Shown here piece by piece: positions 29,254 through 40,676 of a DNA stretch of 42,182 nt. The notes under the pieces are model-generated. The model saw nothing but the letters and a program-made list of their open reading frames with translations, did not search any database and was not told where the DNA came from. The first letter of the stretch is position 1. Every line of letters starts with the position of its first letter. The stretch comes from Fragilaria crotonensis (lineage: Eukaryota; Bacillariophyta; Fragilariophyceae; Fragilariales; Fragilariaceae). The stretch covers positions 1 to 42,182 of the forward strand of contig JAKSYS010000556.1 of NCBI GenBank assembly GCA_022925895.1, in the 5' to 3' direction. Made by a program: the position numbers and the translations under genes.

Positions 29254-32200
29254 TTATGGAGCTTGAGGCGACGGCGAAAATGAGCCCAAGTCATCAGAGT
29301 ATTGCATAGCTGCTTCCAGACCGCCTCGCACAATCTGGCGGGCCACAAACAGACTCAAGTCTTTCTCGTTCCAATACGCGCTGTGCGCATTCAAGGCCGC
29401 CACATATTCATTGGCACTTTCAATCTCACGTTCCTGCAACATGTAATCGATCCGTCGTCCGTGATTGAGCGATCCGCACATGGCTTGACGAGGCATGTCG
29501 CCGCCACTATCGGAGGCGCTATCCGAGACTTCGTCATCGCCCATATAATCCATCGAGGAGTCGAGCAGTCCGACCGCAGTCATTTGGGCCTCCACGACTT
29601 CAATGACATGTTGCTGTGTCTTGATCGTTTCGTCCAGAAACTTCTTCCAGATGCGCTTCGTTTGGTATTGGACTCGAAAGCCACCGTTCCAGTGTGTCAC
29701 AATGCGTGGTTCCACATCAGCATTGCGACTATCAATCAAAGGTTCGATGCGATAGGCAACGGGATCGTAGGGGTGGAAGATGTTGAACACATTCTTGCAG
29801 CCGGTCAACTCATAATCAGAGTGCAAAGGCTCGTGAGGATTCCGAATCATGAGAAAGACTGCAATCGGAGACCCCAAGAAGAAGACGTTTTGAACTGGAA
29901 AGGAAAGCTGAGGATACGAGCTAATGGCGGGGCTCTGAACGTCACTTCGAAATGATAATGGGGGTGGTCAAATTGCACTGGGTGCTCTCGATTCAAACGT
30001 GGTGAATACGTTTCGGGACTGTGCACTTCGGGAGGTGCGACTTGGTTGTCGAGAATATCCCACGTGATGATGGATCCCAATGAATGGCCAATCACGGATA
30101 TGTTGCCTTCAAATCCAGTCAAGTCTCGGAAAGTCTCGACAACGATATTCATCTCGTTAGTAACAATATCAATAATCAAATCATGATGGTGCGGTGACAT
30201 GAAATACAGAACATCCATGAGCGTATCGTTTGCGAAGGCTCTCATATTCGGAATTGTACGAAGTGAAATATCGTTCATGCTGGTCTGCGTCGAGGACGAC
30301 GTCACGACGCGGCCATCATCTGCTCCCAGTGGCTGTCTCTGAGATTGAAGAGCAAAGGCCTCGTGCCATTCCACAGGCAAATACTCAACTCGGCCATTTA
30401 CGGAAGCCAAGGATGATTGTACTTTTCCAACTGCGGCATGATTCTTGCGAAGATGTCCGCAGCATTCAACAATGGACGAGAGATTTGGGAGACTGATTCC
30501 AAAGAGGTCAGCCGATCGAAGCATTTCTCCAATACCGTGCACAATCAAGACCAAATGATCAATATTGTCGTCATTTGTTGCCTTGTGCATTTCGTGCTCA
30601 AGATCCAAATCAGCGACGGGTAGCGCTAGCAGGTTACCTTCCTCTCCTTTGTTTCTCTTTCCACTATTCTGAGTCATCATACTATCGTTCTGAAAATAAA
30701 GGTCGTCGATGTCGAGAACGTCCTGCGGACCTCCCGATGCTGGGGGCTCATTGGCGCAATCCACCCATAATTCTGCATTATCTTCTTCCTCAAACGATTC
30801 TTCCACTGGACCTTCCGACAGAGCTTCCTGTTGCGCTCTCACTTCTTCTAGCGAGACACCGCGATAAACTCGTCGTTTAAACAAAGATATGGCACTTCCT
30901 AAAGTCTTTTGAATGGCAGTCACTTGATACAGTGAAGAGAACTGCGCCAGTTGCTGCTCGGACCCATCCGGACTCGTCACTTGCACAGTCAAAAGGGCCG
31001 TTTCATGGTTAGGCTTCCACCTCAAAAACCAAAACGCATCCTCCAGAACTGCCGCAGACTCCTCCGAGTAGGGCTGGAGGCCGTGTCGCTTGGTATCGAG
31101 GAACCATACAGCGCGGCGCACTTCATCTCCTGGACCGTGAAAGCGCCATAGGGTCGGGCGCATAATCATGCTGACTGCAGGAGGGAACATGGCAGCCTCC
31201 TCAAGAGTCATGTGAACGGCGCATTCTGCGCAAAAGTTCGATGGGACATGCTGCAGTAATGGTGGCTCAGATACTGGAACCTGCCTACACTTGGGACAGC
31301 AGGCGAAAAACGAAACCGCGTGTCGGTTCTCGTCCACCAGAACGTCCTGCTCTACATTGGGTTGATACCATTGAGCCACTGTCGGGTACGATTTTCCTCC
31401 CGGTTGCATAGCATTTAATGACTGCTGTAGTCCAGTATCATGAGATTGATCCTGAGAGAGATAAGAGTCTCGCTGAGTCTGATAGTGCTGATCTCGATGG
31501 AATTTTTGGAATCGCTTTTCTAGTCTCCTACGTTCGGGCTCCGCGAAGCGCTGCCATGGAGTATCTTTGCCAGGTCGCTTTCCATTGATGTATGGGAGTC
31601 GAAAGTAGAGGGCCACAGCTTTGGGAGGCGCGGACGAGTGAAAGTCATCGACGTCGGGCATGATAAAGGGGAGGTCATCCCGTTCAAAGCGATAGGAAGG
31701 ACATGGGGCCAACCATTCATCATGCCTCGTGGCCTCGCCGCCGCGTGTCCGAAGTAAGCCAGAAACGACAAGGTCTTTGTAGAGATGAGGGTTGTGAGCT
31801 CGGATGTGAGCTGCAAACTCGTATCGAGCAATATTATCCTCCAGGGATAAATACCTCTCACACAAGTGATCCAACACTTCGACCTTGTTCAATTTATCGA
31901 GCGTTGCGTAGGGACCACTGCCCAAGACTTTCCACCGCGTATGCATTAGTGTACGGGTAATGTTGGCATCCAATCGTTTCAAGTAAAATAATATCTCCGA
32001 TGATAGAGATGAGAGCGCCCATTTCGTCATGGTGAGAGCTCGGTCCACAGATTCCCGAACGGCAGTTCGTGAGGGGATCGGATATTGTGCAATCTCCCAC
32101 GCTCGAATAGCCACCCAATATGTTTGAACAATGGCTGGTGCCAAGAACGTTTCTCCCACCAAAGGTGTCTGTCTAACGAGTTGCAATCCATTCTGAGCCA

Positions 32201-32869
32201 TTTGCGCCGCATGCGGTGACTGGAGGAATCGAAATGTTTCACTAAAGGAATGCTCCACGCCCTGAAAGGCTGGCAGAAGGACCCAATCTCGGACGGGCAC
32301 CAACAATCCGTGTTCCAGTCCCGTGACTCCCGTCTTTGCCGCACCGTAAAGTCCCGATGCCGAATGAACAGTCGCGAGCAGCAGCCCTCTCATGGCAAGG
32401 TAGGCATTCTCCCAATGATCGACGGCGGTCTGGGCAGCATCAATGGATGCGTCGTTCGAGTCCCAAATCTGCGAAATTGAGGAGAATGTATGTCAATCGG
32501 TTGTTTTAGTTGACAGTTATTTGACTTGAATTGGCAGAAGCGATCTCCAATCTCAAATGCATGAGGCGGCACGGACCAATACAGGAATATAGCTTGGCTT
32601 ACCTTGCGTTTGCTCGACATGACGGCCCGTTTGGAGACTCGTCCCAACGAAAGCGTCTTCTTTTTGTGTTGATGCTGGCTGCTGCCGCTAGCAGTATTGA
32701 TGCTGTGTGGCAAGGTGCGAGTGCCAGTATAGACATTTCCATCAGGGAAGTGATCATGGTCCAGACTTGAATTGTCATTGTCATCATCATCATTATTTCG
32801 AGCGGCATTTGCGGATTTCCGACTTCGTCGCGTATGTTTCGTTCTATTGTTGTCATTATTATTCGACAT
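29254..32869 (-). CDS. DDHD-domain phospholipase A1 (PA-PLA1/SEC23IP family)
   Basis: Proposed exons are 32869-32603, 32468-29946 and 29907-29254, giving about 1147 residues. Family members cleave phosphatidic acid or related lipids and act at ER/Golgi or mitochondrial membranes. The lipase part has LVLIVHGIGEML and the nucleophile motif GHSLGS (near 30070-30090). The last exon holds the DDHD domain with FNIFHPYDPVAYRIEPL and LNHGRRIDYML, both characteristic. Upstream, a region with AVWFLDTKRHGLQPYSEE and a Cys cluster (CCPKCRQVP...FCAECAVH) looks like a zinc-binding module. Exon 1 encodes a basic and acidic low-complexity leader (RKSANAARNNDDDDND). The first intron joins KRK to IWDSNDAS in phase 0. 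The start is the first ATG of exon 1. Confidence 0.9.
29908..29945 (-). other. Very short intron (38 nt) in phospholipase gene
   Basis: GTGACG to CCTCAG, 38 bases. Its removal gives HFELSFPVQNVFFLGSP in phase 0, matching the family approach to FFxLGSP. Unspliced, the frame runs into KTSSSWGLR, unlike the family. A single-base indel could also restore the frame. Confidence 0.6.
32469..32602 (-). other. Intron 1 of phospholipase gene
   Basis: GTAAGC donor, TTTCGCAG acceptor, 134 bases, phase 0. Confidence 0.8.
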
Positions 32870-33757
32870 GGGAACTATCCAGAGGTGAGAACGATTCGAC
32901 GTGATGCGCCGTCGTCAACTATCAACACTCAACAACCACGAATTGAAATGAGACTTTCTGTTCTGTTCTGTTCAGTTCTGTTATTTGTCGTGTGATAGAT
33001 CGCATAAATATGAAATGTATTTTTGTATTTTTTGTGTGAACGCCGTAGGATACACTGTATGAAAACTCCAAGAATTTGTACCGGTACTATCATTACAATA
33101 CAAAGATGCATACGTGCATACGGCATACGGCATACAGCATACTCATACGGTAGACAAGTACAGCACTAAAGTACACTCTGAGTACCTATACTGTACCAGG
33201 TATATTTCGATGCAGCGATGACGGTTCTACCTACCGGTAGAGTAGAATCTACTACCGGTAGTACATACTTGTAGACGGAGCACCGCTGGAACGGAAGTGC
33301 CACGTATGTAGCACTTGTGTCTTGTGTGTCCATCTCAACTCTCATCTCGACGTCTCCTGATCTCCTGATGATACCATGATATATTCATATACACAGTATG
33401 TGTAGTACTCGGAGTAGTGTAATACTACTATTCTGCAACCAAGGCCACGCAGGGATTTGAATATTATGAACTCATGAATCATGAATAATGAGTCATGAGT
33501 CATGAGACATACGAATATAAAATACTAGGTAGTCTACTAGACTAGACTACTAGAATTCATAAAAAACTAAAAAACACATGTCAATACATTATAAGTGTAG
33601 TATGTAGTACATGGTGTACCTGGTACAAGTATGGCAGGTTTCATGCTCAACCCTCCTAGCGTATTGTTCGGTATATTTTATACACTCCATACAAAATCCT
33701 AGAGTAGAATTCCGCCAAATAATTCTGCAATCTTTCCGCAAATCGTATCGCCCATAA
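32870..33757. other. Intergenic with many short palindromes
   Basis: No gene is recognised. CTACCGGTAG (33229-33238) is followed by a short inverted pair and ACCGGTAG. ATCATGAATAATGAGTCATGAG-type near-repeats lie near 33475-33510. GTAC motifs are dense around 33060-33260. It includes the upstream region of the phospholipase gene and the 3-prime flank of the transposase. Confidence 0.5.
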
Positions 33758-36700
33758 TCATTCATGGTTGATCATTGCACTCCTCAACTCAGAATGCACA
33801 AAGCCATTGTCAAAGTCAAGGACACATCTGTGCCCTTTGAAGGCTTTACTCACCCTCTCAATATCGGAGTATGACAGGAGCTCCTGCTTTATGTGTGAAG
33901 GCATTCTGGCAGCAGGAGATGTTCTGTCGGCGTTGGAAGCTGAATTCGAATCTTCATGTTCTGCTGCTGCTCGCTTCTGCTGCTCCTGATGAAGGTGGTG
34001 GTAAGTACAAATATATGCACGTGCACGCGAAGCAAACTTCTGAATCCTTTGCTTTGTCAGCACATTCAAAGGGCAGGTGCAGTCTTTACCAGTTGTTTAA
34101 AATTGTCGCGTCCTCGCTTCCGAGACAGCGGCATGCGTCGATAATATGCTTTCGAATGTGCCCAGCTGTATTCGATACCTTCGCCGGCAAGCTCAGCGTG
34201 AAACTTGGGTGTCAGAAGTACCGTTACTCCAAGCTGTGTTCCGATACTGCAGCGCCGTTTCCTCTTCTTTGAAATCTCTGCAGTTGCCAAGTAGGCTGCG
34301 AAGTGAGTAATGTAAGTCAACTTCGCCCGTGATTGAATCCTTTCGCCCTTCCAAAGTGTATTTTTCTAACGATGCTCGTTCTATTAGCCCTCGCTCTCCG
34401 AGGACTTGCAAAAGACCTTTGGGTTTCTCCCATCCAGGTGTGACTTGTTCCTTGCGATCATGTAACTCAATTTGGTTGTTGCGAGCAAAATCTTGAAGTT
34501 CTTTTTGGAATAGCCTCGTTGCTGCTGAAGAGTAACACCTTTAGCATGCAATGCTTCAAGCAGCTTTTTGGATCTCTCGACAAGTCTGATCTTGCCTGTT
34601 GGTCGGTCATGTCGTTGCATGGCTTGTTGCTCTGGAGACAGGTACCATGGCCCTTTATCTTTGGCTGCGAACGTCATTGATTGAATGTCCGCAACACGCA
34701 GCTCAGGTAAGTGTGGACCAAGATATCCTTCTTCTGCCATAATTGTCGTGTCTCTCATCAATGGCTGTGCTCCTCCGTAGGATTTTGACATATGCTGCGC
34801 GCTGAGGGCTTGATCGCGTTTGCGAGCATGACCTTGACTGTGATCGAAGAGGAAGACCAGATCAAATTCGGGATAGAGGACTTGTAAACAATCCACGACA
34901 TCTTCCAGTTGGAGACTCATGTAGAAAGAATTCCAGTATCCTTCATTGTTGGCCCCGATGAAAAGGTATTTAACAAACGGTGATTCTGTCAATGCCACTT
35001 TGTTGATTGTGCCTATTATTTCCATGGCTGCGTGCGTATCAGTGTAAGTAGCTCTGCTTTGTTGTCGATGTAAGTTAATCCTCGCTAACTCATCCTCCGT
35101 TAAAGGTCTTCCAAACCCAAACTCTCGCGAGACGAACGCAGATAACATATATCCATCGCCTTCCGACTTCGGAAGAAGGGGACGCTGTCCCTTTGGTCCT
35201 ATCCAAGTCTTTGCTCCTAGGAGATATTGGGCGAATACACTTTCATCCTGGCCAACGATCATTATCGGCCTCGCAATTGACGACACCCGAATGCTGGTTG
35301 TTGGATTGATGCTTTCCTGCTGAGTGCTACTATTCATGCTGGTGGCATCGGCACCACCGCAGTGCTGACTCCAGTAGTCAATATGGAATTCAACTAGCTC
35401 CTCGTCTCGGATAATGTCAAAATAACGATGTCCAAATCCAATTTCCAACCCTTCTATCATCGTAGCTTTTGCAACAGGCAATTGTATCCATCGATTGCAA
35501 TAGGGCTCCAATTTTGTGAGATACGTCTCGCAGAAGGTTTGTCGATTTGCAACCACATCCTCCCGTTCGTGGCCATCGACATAGAAGCTCTTCCTTCTAA
35601 CATCATATTTGAAGCCTAGTAACCGCATCCAGCGCCATGTAGTTGAAAAGCTCATTGATTGAAGTCTATGAGCTTGAAGAAAGGAATCAGTTACTGCTTT
35701 GTTGCGGTCAGCATTGTCGTCAGCAGTACTTGCAGTGCTTGTTCCCGACGAGTCAACAACAATTTTGTGTTGTTGTTCATGATTGTCATCCTGCCATACT
35801 ACTACCAATCGTGGTATCACCGTAGACACAATGAAGTCATGCACACCTTCTATTGTTAGGGTTGTTAAATTCCTGACACCGAATGCAACAATCTGTTCTT
35901 TTGCATCAGGAAAAGTTTCGAGCAATCGCGGCAGTGGTCGCTTCCCACACTGGACGTAGGCATTCGGGTGGGGAAGCATTCGAGCTTCCTGTAGATTTTA
36001 TTCCACTCTGCAATGGTCCTATAGAAAGTTGCTTGTTGCATTCCAAGATCATTCAAGCGGGAACAGGCTTCCTTACAACAATCCTGCCAAGTCCATTGGT
36101 TCATTTTTTGTAGTGCAAGTTGATATGCCAGACACAAAAATGATGCTCGTTGCCGAATCTCGAAGATTTCAATCTTCGAACAGAAATTATCAGGATCTCC
36201 GCCCTTCACCACACCACGCCAGCTGTCTTTGCTCTCATGAACTGCCTGTAGTGCTGCAATGCGACGTTCAAGCGTCTCCTGATGACTTTCGTCCAACGTC
36301 ATTGTATCAACGAGAGTAGTACTGTTGCTGCCAACGCCGACGCTGCCGATGCCAACGCCTCTACATATTGGTCCTCTGCTGCTGAACAACTGACAAGCCT
36401 CTGGACTTGCAGGCCAATACGAGCATGAACTGCTGGCAACCGCTTCTAATCTTTGACGCTTTTTTTGGGACTCTTCCTCATCTTCATTGGCATCACCATC
36501 AGCCCCGACACTTGTTCCAAACACTGTACTAGAATCGACGGTAGCAGGTCGTCCCCTTGTTGATGGAATTGCAAGAGCATTTGAGGCGATTTCGAGCACC
36601 CTATTCTTCCAAGCTCCATTCAGTGGAGATGGATACATCACCTGCTTCAACTCTTGAGTTAAATAGTAGTAGTGACGGTGCTGGAAGGTGACTCGGAACA

Positions 36701-36971
36701 TGCCAGTAAGGTTTGACCCATCAAACCTCAACATTGCCGATCCGTAACAGCTGGATTTGGCAAACGCTGCATTGAATTGGCGGACACTAAAGATAAGGCC
36801 TTCATCAATGTGTCCAAGCTTCCTCAGTGCTTCCACCCAAGTTTCTGCAGGGAGCCAAGAATTCAACAATCTGGGTCCGTACGTGATGTCAGAACGAATC
36901 AACATGACAGCCCTGATAACAACAGCATAAATTCTCGTGTCAGCCATCGAGATAAACAACCCAGCCAACAC
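33758..36971 (-). pseudogene. IS630/Tc1-superfamily DDE transposase, large, frame-broken
   Basis: Five overlapping frames form one protein of about 1000 residues. They are 36971-35865 (368 residues), 35979-34384 (531), 34411-34193, 34320-34066 and 34069-33758. The catalytic residues fit a DDE fold: Asp245 of the second piece in IVGQDESVFA, Asp379 in FLFDHSQGHA, and Glu in PKFHAELAGEGIEYSWAHSK (fourth piece). LGFKYDVRRKSFYVDGHERED precedes the first Asp, as in large fungal and protist proteins of this type. The N-terminal third is unlike known DNA-binding modules; it has a KKRQR basic patch. Frame changes near 35975, 34425, 34270 and 34075 are single-base events. No clear terminal inverted repeats were found; a shared CCTAGCG near 33655 and, inverted, near 37165 is too short to decide. 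A relic of the family lies at 5.9-6.7 kb. Confidence 0.75.
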
Positions 36972-37994
36972 AGCTCGTTACTTGGGAGTATTTTGAAGGC
37001 TTCTGTGTGTGCTGGGTAGTTTAAAAAGAGTGCATCTGTTGCAAACAACGGCATGCAATATCATTGTGGAAACCTCGCTTTCAGCACGAGAGTTTTTTCT
37101 AAACGTGACGTCACAGGCGCAATAATTCTTCCATTATGTAGAATCTATACTACGGCCTGCGCTAGGTTTCTCAGTTGCGAAACCTGCCATACAAGATACG
37201 TACTGAACTCCTGGATGTCAAACTGAATATGGAGGTTATACAGCGGTTTCTTTATATACAATTTAATTTTTCAATTTTTGTATGTGTGCCGTCAATCACA
37301 CATAGGCACATCTCACATACTCCGAGAACGAGACACTCCGATATCCCACACAATGTTTTTGTGGAGCAAGTTCATGAAATATGAATGCACATGATACATG
37401 ATACCCGAGCGACGAGCCATTGTACTACAAACTGCTTCCTGCTTGCGGTACTTAAGAAAAGTTATTCATGTTTGGCTTCTCTTGAATCTTCATCTTCGCA
37501 CAGGAATAACTCTCTCTATCAAAGTGGTTTTTGTATGCTCTCACCCTTCGTTCGAAATATGAGAACATTAACAATGCCGTGAAATGCACACTATTACGAT
37601 GGTTTCGATGGCTCAATGGATGCCAATCCGAAAAAATAGGGGAATGTGGGAGGAGAAGACTTATTGGAACACGTCCAAACAGGATTGCCAACGAATTGGA
37701 GCCTACGGAACGGAAGAAATTGAGTACTGGAGTATGGCATGGGCAGCCAATGGGCCGTCAAGAAGGAATGATTGTGAGTGTGCCTGTCAATGCTTCGAGA
37801 GAGTAAGCACGTATAATATAGTATCTCAAGCAATGCTTAAATTTTCGTTATGCAGTTTATCCACCAAAGGCCCTCATGTGGCGACCTTGAATAGCAGCGA
37901 CGATACCTAATCGTAACTGCAAGAGGAGGAGGGTGTGGATTCATTTCATGATCACTATACTCCAAATAATTAAGTCTGATTCACGGAGTAGCCA
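36972..37994. other. Intergenic, nothing recognised
   Basis: Short ORFs (e.g. 37531-37806, 37584-37910 on plus) overlap in different frames and lack domains. It separates the transposase from the protease gene. Confidence 0.4.
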
Positions 37995-38100
37995 TCAGTT
38001 GGCTGGTTTCACTGACGGCTTCCTCGTTGGTCTCCTGGTAGGTTTCGGAGATGGCTTCCTAGTTGTTGGCTTCAACGTCGGGCAGCTGCTGGGTTTGTTT
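37995..38100 (-). other. Out-of-frame Pro/Thr/Lys/Arg tail of protease gene
   Basis: In the frame next to the protease, the sequence beyond its last domain residues reads KPTTRKPSPKPTRRPTRKPS. This is a repetitive P-T-R/K tail like those on many diatom trypsin-like proteins. A +1 shift at the run of six A (minus strand) near 38093-38100 would attach it. In the annotated frame the protein instead ends LPDVEANN. Confidence 0.6.
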
Positions 38101-38988
38101 TTTGCTGTACTGGCAAATCTTGGCATCGACCCATTTCGCAAAGTACGACACCCGGGTGTACACCTGTGGCAAATTGGCTGCCACGCAATTGGTAGCGCGC
38201 CCGGAGCTCCAGGAGGTGATTCCCACTTGTACATTCTTCGATACAGTGGAACTCGGAATCAACAACGGACCACCTGAATCTCCACGGCATGTCCCCCCGA
38301 CTCCTTCTTCGCTAGCACATATGGCCGATTGCCTGATCGCTGCACGGCCGTATGCTTTCCAGCATGCGAGCATGGGCGTTGAATTAACTGACACCTGCAT
38401 AAGATAATCCGGAAAGTTATACTCTTGATTGTTTCCAAAAGGTGACTCGGTCGTGTTTATTCCAGTGGCGCCGAGACCGATGGCAGTCAGGCGATTGCGA
38501 CTGGTGTCACTTGGGAAGGAAGCATTCCTGTTGATTAGCACCAGTGGCACGCCCACCACAGGTACGTCAAGAAAGATTAACGCAATGTCATTAAAATACT
38601 CGACAGCATCGTAGTCGGGATGAGCCACCCAACGAAGAGCCTTGCGGAAATACTCGTACTCAGAATACTTCACGGAAGATGAGTTCACCCACAACTCTAC
38701 GCTGCTGAGGGAATCAAAGGAATCGAAGCTTACACAATGTGCAGCGGTCAACACCACATCGGGTGCGATCAGAGTTCCTCCACAGAACCCACTATTTCCG
38801 CTAGAAAGGTACAGTTTGACCAATGTGTAAAAAGGATACCTCCTGGGATTTGCGATCGTGCCTCCAATGATTCGAGAGGTCAGGTCCCTGTTATGCCCCT
38901 GCAATGCATTAGATTCAATAGAACCCGAACTGCTATGAAGCACTATGAAGAGAAAAGAAAGAAAAGCTATGAAACTGCTGCTCATCAT
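38059..38988 (-). CDS. Secreted trypsin-fold serine protease
   Basis: The product is about 309 residues from the ATG at 38988, chosen because the signal peptide (SSFIAFLSFLFIVLHSSSGS) follows directly; an upstream ATG at 39045 would bury it. The activation site is SRIIGGTIANP. The triad is complete: His in VVLTAAHCVS, Asp in YFNDIALIFLD, Ser in CRGDSGGPLL. The residue corresponding to trypsin position 189 is Gly, not Asp, so cleavage after Arg/Lys is not predicted; specificity is open. It is likely secreted and cleaves extracellular or vacuolar proteins. The C-terminus ends soon after the domain, but a Pro/Thr-rich tail is encoded in the neighbouring frame. A divergent paralogue lies on plus at 40677-41573. 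Confidence 0.9.
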   Translation of the reverse strand: MMSSSFIAFLSFLFIVLHSSSGSIESNALQGHNRDLTSRIIGGTIANPRRYPFYTLVKLYLSSGNSGFCGGTLIAPDVVLTAAHCVSFDSFDSLSSVELWVNSSSVKYSEYEYFRKALRWVAHPDYDAVEYFNDIALIFLDVPVVGVPLVLINRNASFPSDTSRNRLTAIGLGATGINTTESPFGNNQEYNFPDYLMQVSVNSTPMLACWKAYGRAAIRQSAICASEEGVGGTCRGDSGGPLLIPSSTVSKNVQVGITSWSSGRATNCVAANLPQVYTRVSYFAKWVDAKICQYSKKQTQQLPDVEANN

Positions 38989-40676
38989 GGTGTGATGTGG
39001 GATGTGTGTGTTGATTGTTGTGACTGAAGCAAACGCATGCGACACAAAAATGTGTCCAAAAGAAACTCCAAAATTTAGCAGAATGAAAGCGCATCCTCGT
39101 TCGGTTTTGTCCTATGTCCTATGTCATATATCATTCAAGTCTTGGGAGCGCTTTTTTCGCCCAATTCATGGTCGATGTGAAGTTTTCGCGTAAAACGCAA
39201 CACATGAATCCGATTTTTATACCATCATATGACGTCATCAGCACCTTCGTATTGCTGAGAGGTCTATGCATAATGCGTATGTATGGGATGCTACTGTACC
39301 AGGTACATGCATATGACATATCATACAGTGCATACAGTATGGTTCAGATGCGGTGGTACTACAGTGCACAGCATGCATCACAGGGGTTCCCATGAATAAT
39401 CGAGGCGCATGCCACGTCTAGATATTTCATGCTGACAGCCAAAATTATAACTTACTTTGTTTCATAAACAGGAAACACACATTAGATGCTTAGCCAGTGT
39501 TGTACGACGTAGGTCGCCTAAATCTGCTTTTTCAATCATTTGTGTACAACATTTTTGATACTCCGGGTACTTGATAGACTTCTCCTACTAGAGTAGGGTC
39601 ATTTTTGTCGTCGCTAAGCCCGGCACTGCTGGGTACATCATTCTTCTCCTTCATCGACAAGCCCAGACAAGAGGTCTTGACCAAAACAAACCGAAGTATG
39701 TCACTGGGTTCTACTTTCTGCCAATGCGCGGATTGCAAGCGCTGTTAAACTTCATAGCAGCATATATCTCTGTTTCCATCGCTTCCATTGATGTGCTCCA
39801 TTCAACTCGTTGGTAAGTGCTGTCACCTTGTCTTTCTGCCGTGGCTCTCCATTCATGTTTATGGCAACTCACAAATTGCACCCTCTTCTCACACTCCATG
39901 ATCCTAGTCGTCATTCTCAGGCTGTACATTTCGGTTGATTAAAGATTTGCTATCTCAGCAGATCCGCGTTTCGCACGACTCAATGGATTTCTGCCCGTCC
40001 GTTGTCGACATTCCACATCAGGACGACAGATCTACCGAACATAGAGCATTCAGGGTTGAAACACATGCCGCAATAAGAATCATGTACACTACTCCGTACT
40101 GTACATCGTATAGCCTGCAAGTTGAGTTGGTTCACATACCGAAATCCCAGACAGTGGCAAGAACTCAGCTTCTGATACGACCGGTCTGTGGCGAACGGGA
40201 CAAGTAGCCACAGTGCGGAATGAACTGCTAAATCCTACTTCATCACGTAGATCTAAACTCTGAACTCTGAACTTGCTTCTTGAAATGCAAACGAATGGCA
40301 TTCAAAGGCACCAAGATCCTTGGAGCGTGCACTGTTCAAGCGATGACACTCCGCATGATCATAAAACCGGACATCGTGCCGAACTCTACCGGTAGAAAGA
40401 TCCACCCTGACGAAGAAACATCACGTGGAAACGAACTTTAATCTTGGGCTTCAAAGGAAGGACATTCAATCGCACCAAGCTCCGTTAAGTTTATGGTATG
40501 ATACTCTGACCTCCCAGGGAGCGACAAACCAGTAAGTTGTAAGAAAGGGTAGTTCGGAACAACCCACGACTGGTAAAAATCAAATGATCGCACACACACG
40601 AGTTAACGAGCCGCTAAGGCGAACTGGTATTAGGTGTGAGGTATGAGCAACACAAATTCGTTTCCTGCCTCAAAAC
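38989..40676. other. Intergenic with possible minor gene remnants
   Basis: It holds the promoter side of the protease gene. Two minus-strand ORFs (39929-39711 and 39738-39532) could be one frame-broken sequence of about 140 residues with a charged composition. No family is recognised. GTAC palindromes occur near 39290-39370. Confidence 0.35.

Noticed and set aside
29302..29955. 217-residue plus-strand ORF over the DDHD exon
   Set aside because: It is the antisense shadow of a clearly conserved DDHD domain.
33655..37170. CCTAGCG as terminal inverted repeat of the large transposon
   Set aside because: Only seven bases match, and no target duplication accompanies them.
38093..38100. Programmed -1 frameshift (A AAA AAC heptamer) in the protease
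   Set aside because: The phase is wrong for -1 slippage; the tail lies in the +1 frame, so a length change in the A run is simpler.
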